Below are positions 4,151 to 5,507 of a stretch of 5,507 nt of DNA, piece after piece. The notes beneath the pieces were generated by a model. That model had not been told where the DNA came from. It searched no databases and worked only from the letters and a program-made list of their open reading frames with translations. Both the position numbers and the translations under genes were made by a program. This DNA is from Candidatus Iainarchaeum sp. GTDB taxonomy: Archaea; Iainarchaeota; Iainarchaeia; Iainarchaeales; JAXPJC01. The stretch lies in the NCBI GenBank assembly GCA_018304445.1, contig JAGVWD010000054.1, positions 1 through 5,507 of the forward strand. The letters run 5' to 3'. Every line of letters starts with the position of its first letter. Position 1 is the stretch's first letter.

Positions 4151-5507
4151 ATGAGAATCGAGGAAACCGCGCAGGCGCTGAGCGAGATTGAAAGAAATAC
4201 CCTAATTGCGCTTAGGAACGGGCGGCCCAAAAATGCGGAGGAAATTTCAAGCTCTGCAAACATGAATATAGATTCCGCGCGCAGGGCGCTGATGTGGCTG
4301 AAGGAGAAGGCGCTTGTTGATTTGAGCGAAAGCGCAAAAATGCACATTTCATTAACGGCTTCAGGGAAAGAGGCGCTGCAGAAGGGCCTGCCGGAGAAGA
4401 GGGCAATTGAGGCAATACATAATGCAGGGGGAAAGGAAAGGCTGAGTGAGATTCAAAAAAAGGCAAATCTTGGGAAGGAAAGCGATTTTGTTCTGGGAAT
4501 TGCAAAGCGCAACGCATGGGTTTCACTGCATAAGGAAGGGAATGAGCTTGTTCTGGAACTAACAGGACTTGAGAAGGATTTATTGCAGGGAAAATATGCC
4601 AGCGAAATTGCGCTTGGGAAGATTGCGGGAAATGAGAAACTGAATGAAAATGAAAATGACGCGCTCAATGAGATTGTAAGGCGCGGGTTTGTGGAAAGGA
4701 AGCAAATAATTGAGAGGAGCGCGAGGATTAATGATTTGGGCGCTGAAGCACTTGCGTTTGCTGAAAAATCCGCGGGAAGGAAGTATGTTGTTGATGCAGG
4801 GGTTCCTGAAATTCTCCTGGGAAAGAAACAGCCCTATGTGCAGTTTTTGGGGAACATCCGGAATAAATTAGTTGCGCTTGGCTTCAAGGAAATGTATGCG
4901 CCATTGATAACGCAGGAATTCTATAATTTTGATGCCCTTTTCCAGCCGCAGGGGCATCCCGCGCGCTCTTGGTCTGATACTTATCAATTAAAACAGCCGA
5001 AATTCGGGAAGCTTCCTAATGCGAAGATTGTTGCTAGGGTGAAGGCAGCGCATGAGAACGGGGGAAATACCGGAAGCAGGGGATGGCAGTACAAATGGGA
5101 TGAGGAAATTGCAAAAAGGTTGATGCCCAGCGCGCACGGGACTGCGCATTCTGCAAGGCAATTGGTAAAGGGAATTGAAATTCCCGGAAAATATTTCGCA
5201 ATTGCGCGCTGCTATCGCCCGGATGTTGTTGATGCGACTCATTTAATTGAATTCAACCAGCTGGAGGGATTTGTTGTTGATGCCTCATTCAATTTCAGGC
5301 ATCTTTTGGGGATGCTGAAGCAGTTTGCAATTGAGATTGCCGGAGCCGAGGAAGTGAAATTCCTTCCGGATTATTATCCATTTACAGAGCCGTCAGTGCA
5401 ATTGAGCGCAAAGCACCCGGAGCTCGGGTGGATTGAATTTGCAGGCGCCGGGATTTTCAGGCCTGATATGATGCTGCCCCTGGGGATAAAGGAGCCTGCG
5501 CTTGCCT
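4151..5507 (+). CDS. pheS: Phenylalanyl-tRNA synthetase alpha subunit, cut by the right edge
   Basis: PheS is the catalytic chain of the (alpha-beta)2 enzyme that charges tRNA-Phe. The frame is open for 452 codons from the ATG at 4151 to the window end, without a stop. Residues about 1-90 form a winged-helix unit ending in LTASGKEALQKGLPEKRAIE, and more helical DNA-binding-like sequence runs to about 205; this extension is typical of archaeal/eukaryotic PheS. The class II core begins near 220: HPAR (269-272, motif 1 region), HGTAHSARQL (substrate-site His/Arg), motif 2 around IARCYRPDVVDATHLIEFNQLEG (C354, R356), the phenylalanine-pocket signature DYYPFTEPSVQL (407-418), WIEFAGAGIF, and RPDMMLPLG (437-445). 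Archaeal PheS is about 480-510 aa, so roughly 30-60 residues, including the end of motif 3, are missing. Mild departures from family consensus are seen at HPAR-S (usually D or E next), IARC (usually IGRV) and EFNQLEG (usually EFHQ). An in-frame TAA at 4100-4102 with no ATG between confirms the start. pheT may follow outside the window. Confidence 0.95.
   Translation, partial: MRIEETAQALSEIERNTLIALRNGRPKNAEEISSSANMNIDSARRALMWLKEKALVDLSESAKMHISLTASGKEALQKGLPEKRAIEAIHNAGGKERLSEIQKKANLGKESDFVLGIAKRNAWVSLHKEGNELVLELTGLEKDLLQGKYASEIALGKIAGNEKLNENENDALNEIVRRGFVERKQIIERSARINDLGAEALAFAEKSAGRKYVVDAGVPEILLGKKQPYVQFLGNIRNKLVALGFKEMYAPLITQEFYNFDALFQPQGHPARSWSDTYQLKQPKFGKLPNAKIVARVKAAHENGGNTGSRGWQYKWDEEIAKRLMPSAHGTAHSARQLVKGIEIPGKYFAIARCYRPDVVDATHLIEFNQLEGFVVDASFNFRHLLGMLKQFAIEIAGAEEVKFLPDYYPFTEPSVQLSAKHPELGWIEFAGAGIFRPDMMLPLGIKEPALA

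Noticed and set aside
4099..5242. Several minus-strand open frames antisense to pheS
   Set aside because: The products are Ser/Phe/Pro-rich with no motif, and the plus strand carries an unmistakable full-length PheS frame.

Overview
The window looks archaeal. It carries a Nob1-type PIN endonuclease with a zinc ribbon, a protein of archaea and eukaryotes. It also carries a phenylalanyl-tRNA synthetase alpha chain of the archaeal/eukaryotic type with N-terminal winged-helix sequence. Gene starts are preceded by TATA-like A/T boxes, and two by GTGA-type Shine-Dalgarno sequences. Packing is very tight: one ATGA start/stop overlap, one pair of convergent genes sharing a CTAG, and convergent stops 5 nt apart. 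Together with orphan small membrane proteins this would suit a small-genome (DPANN-like) archaeon, but the lineage is inference only.

Layout from the left. Bases 1-605 hold the C-terminal two thirds of an RNase Z (tRNA 3'-end endonuclease), cut by the window edge. It overlaps by 4 nt a stand-alone sugar-1-phosphate nucleotidyltransferase (602-1318). On the minus strand, tail to tail, lies a UPF0173-type metallo-beta-lactamase-fold hydrolase (1315-2007). A 109-nt divergent promoter region follows, with a 13-bp dyad. Next comes a predicted exported, C-terminally anchored protein of unknown function (2117-2905, plus). Facing it on the minus strand are two small membrane proteins in one likely operon (121 aa at 3097-3462 and 58 aa at 2911-3087). 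These are fed by a 136-nt intergenic region (3463-3598) with a TATA-like box and inverted repeats. Then nob1 (3599-4090, minus) and pheS (4151 to the edge, plus) diverge from a 60-nt A/T-rich promoter region.

Functionally, three genes (rnz, nob1, pheS) serve tRNA maturation, 16S rRNA maturation and tRNA charging. The nucleotidyltransferase makes an activated sugar, probably for cell-surface glycans. The three membrane/exported proteins are the least explained part and the best place to look for something new. I see no mobile element, CRISPR array, tRNA, rRNA or recognisable defence system. The window reads as ordinary compact chromosomal sequence with a small orphan membrane-protein neighbourhood.
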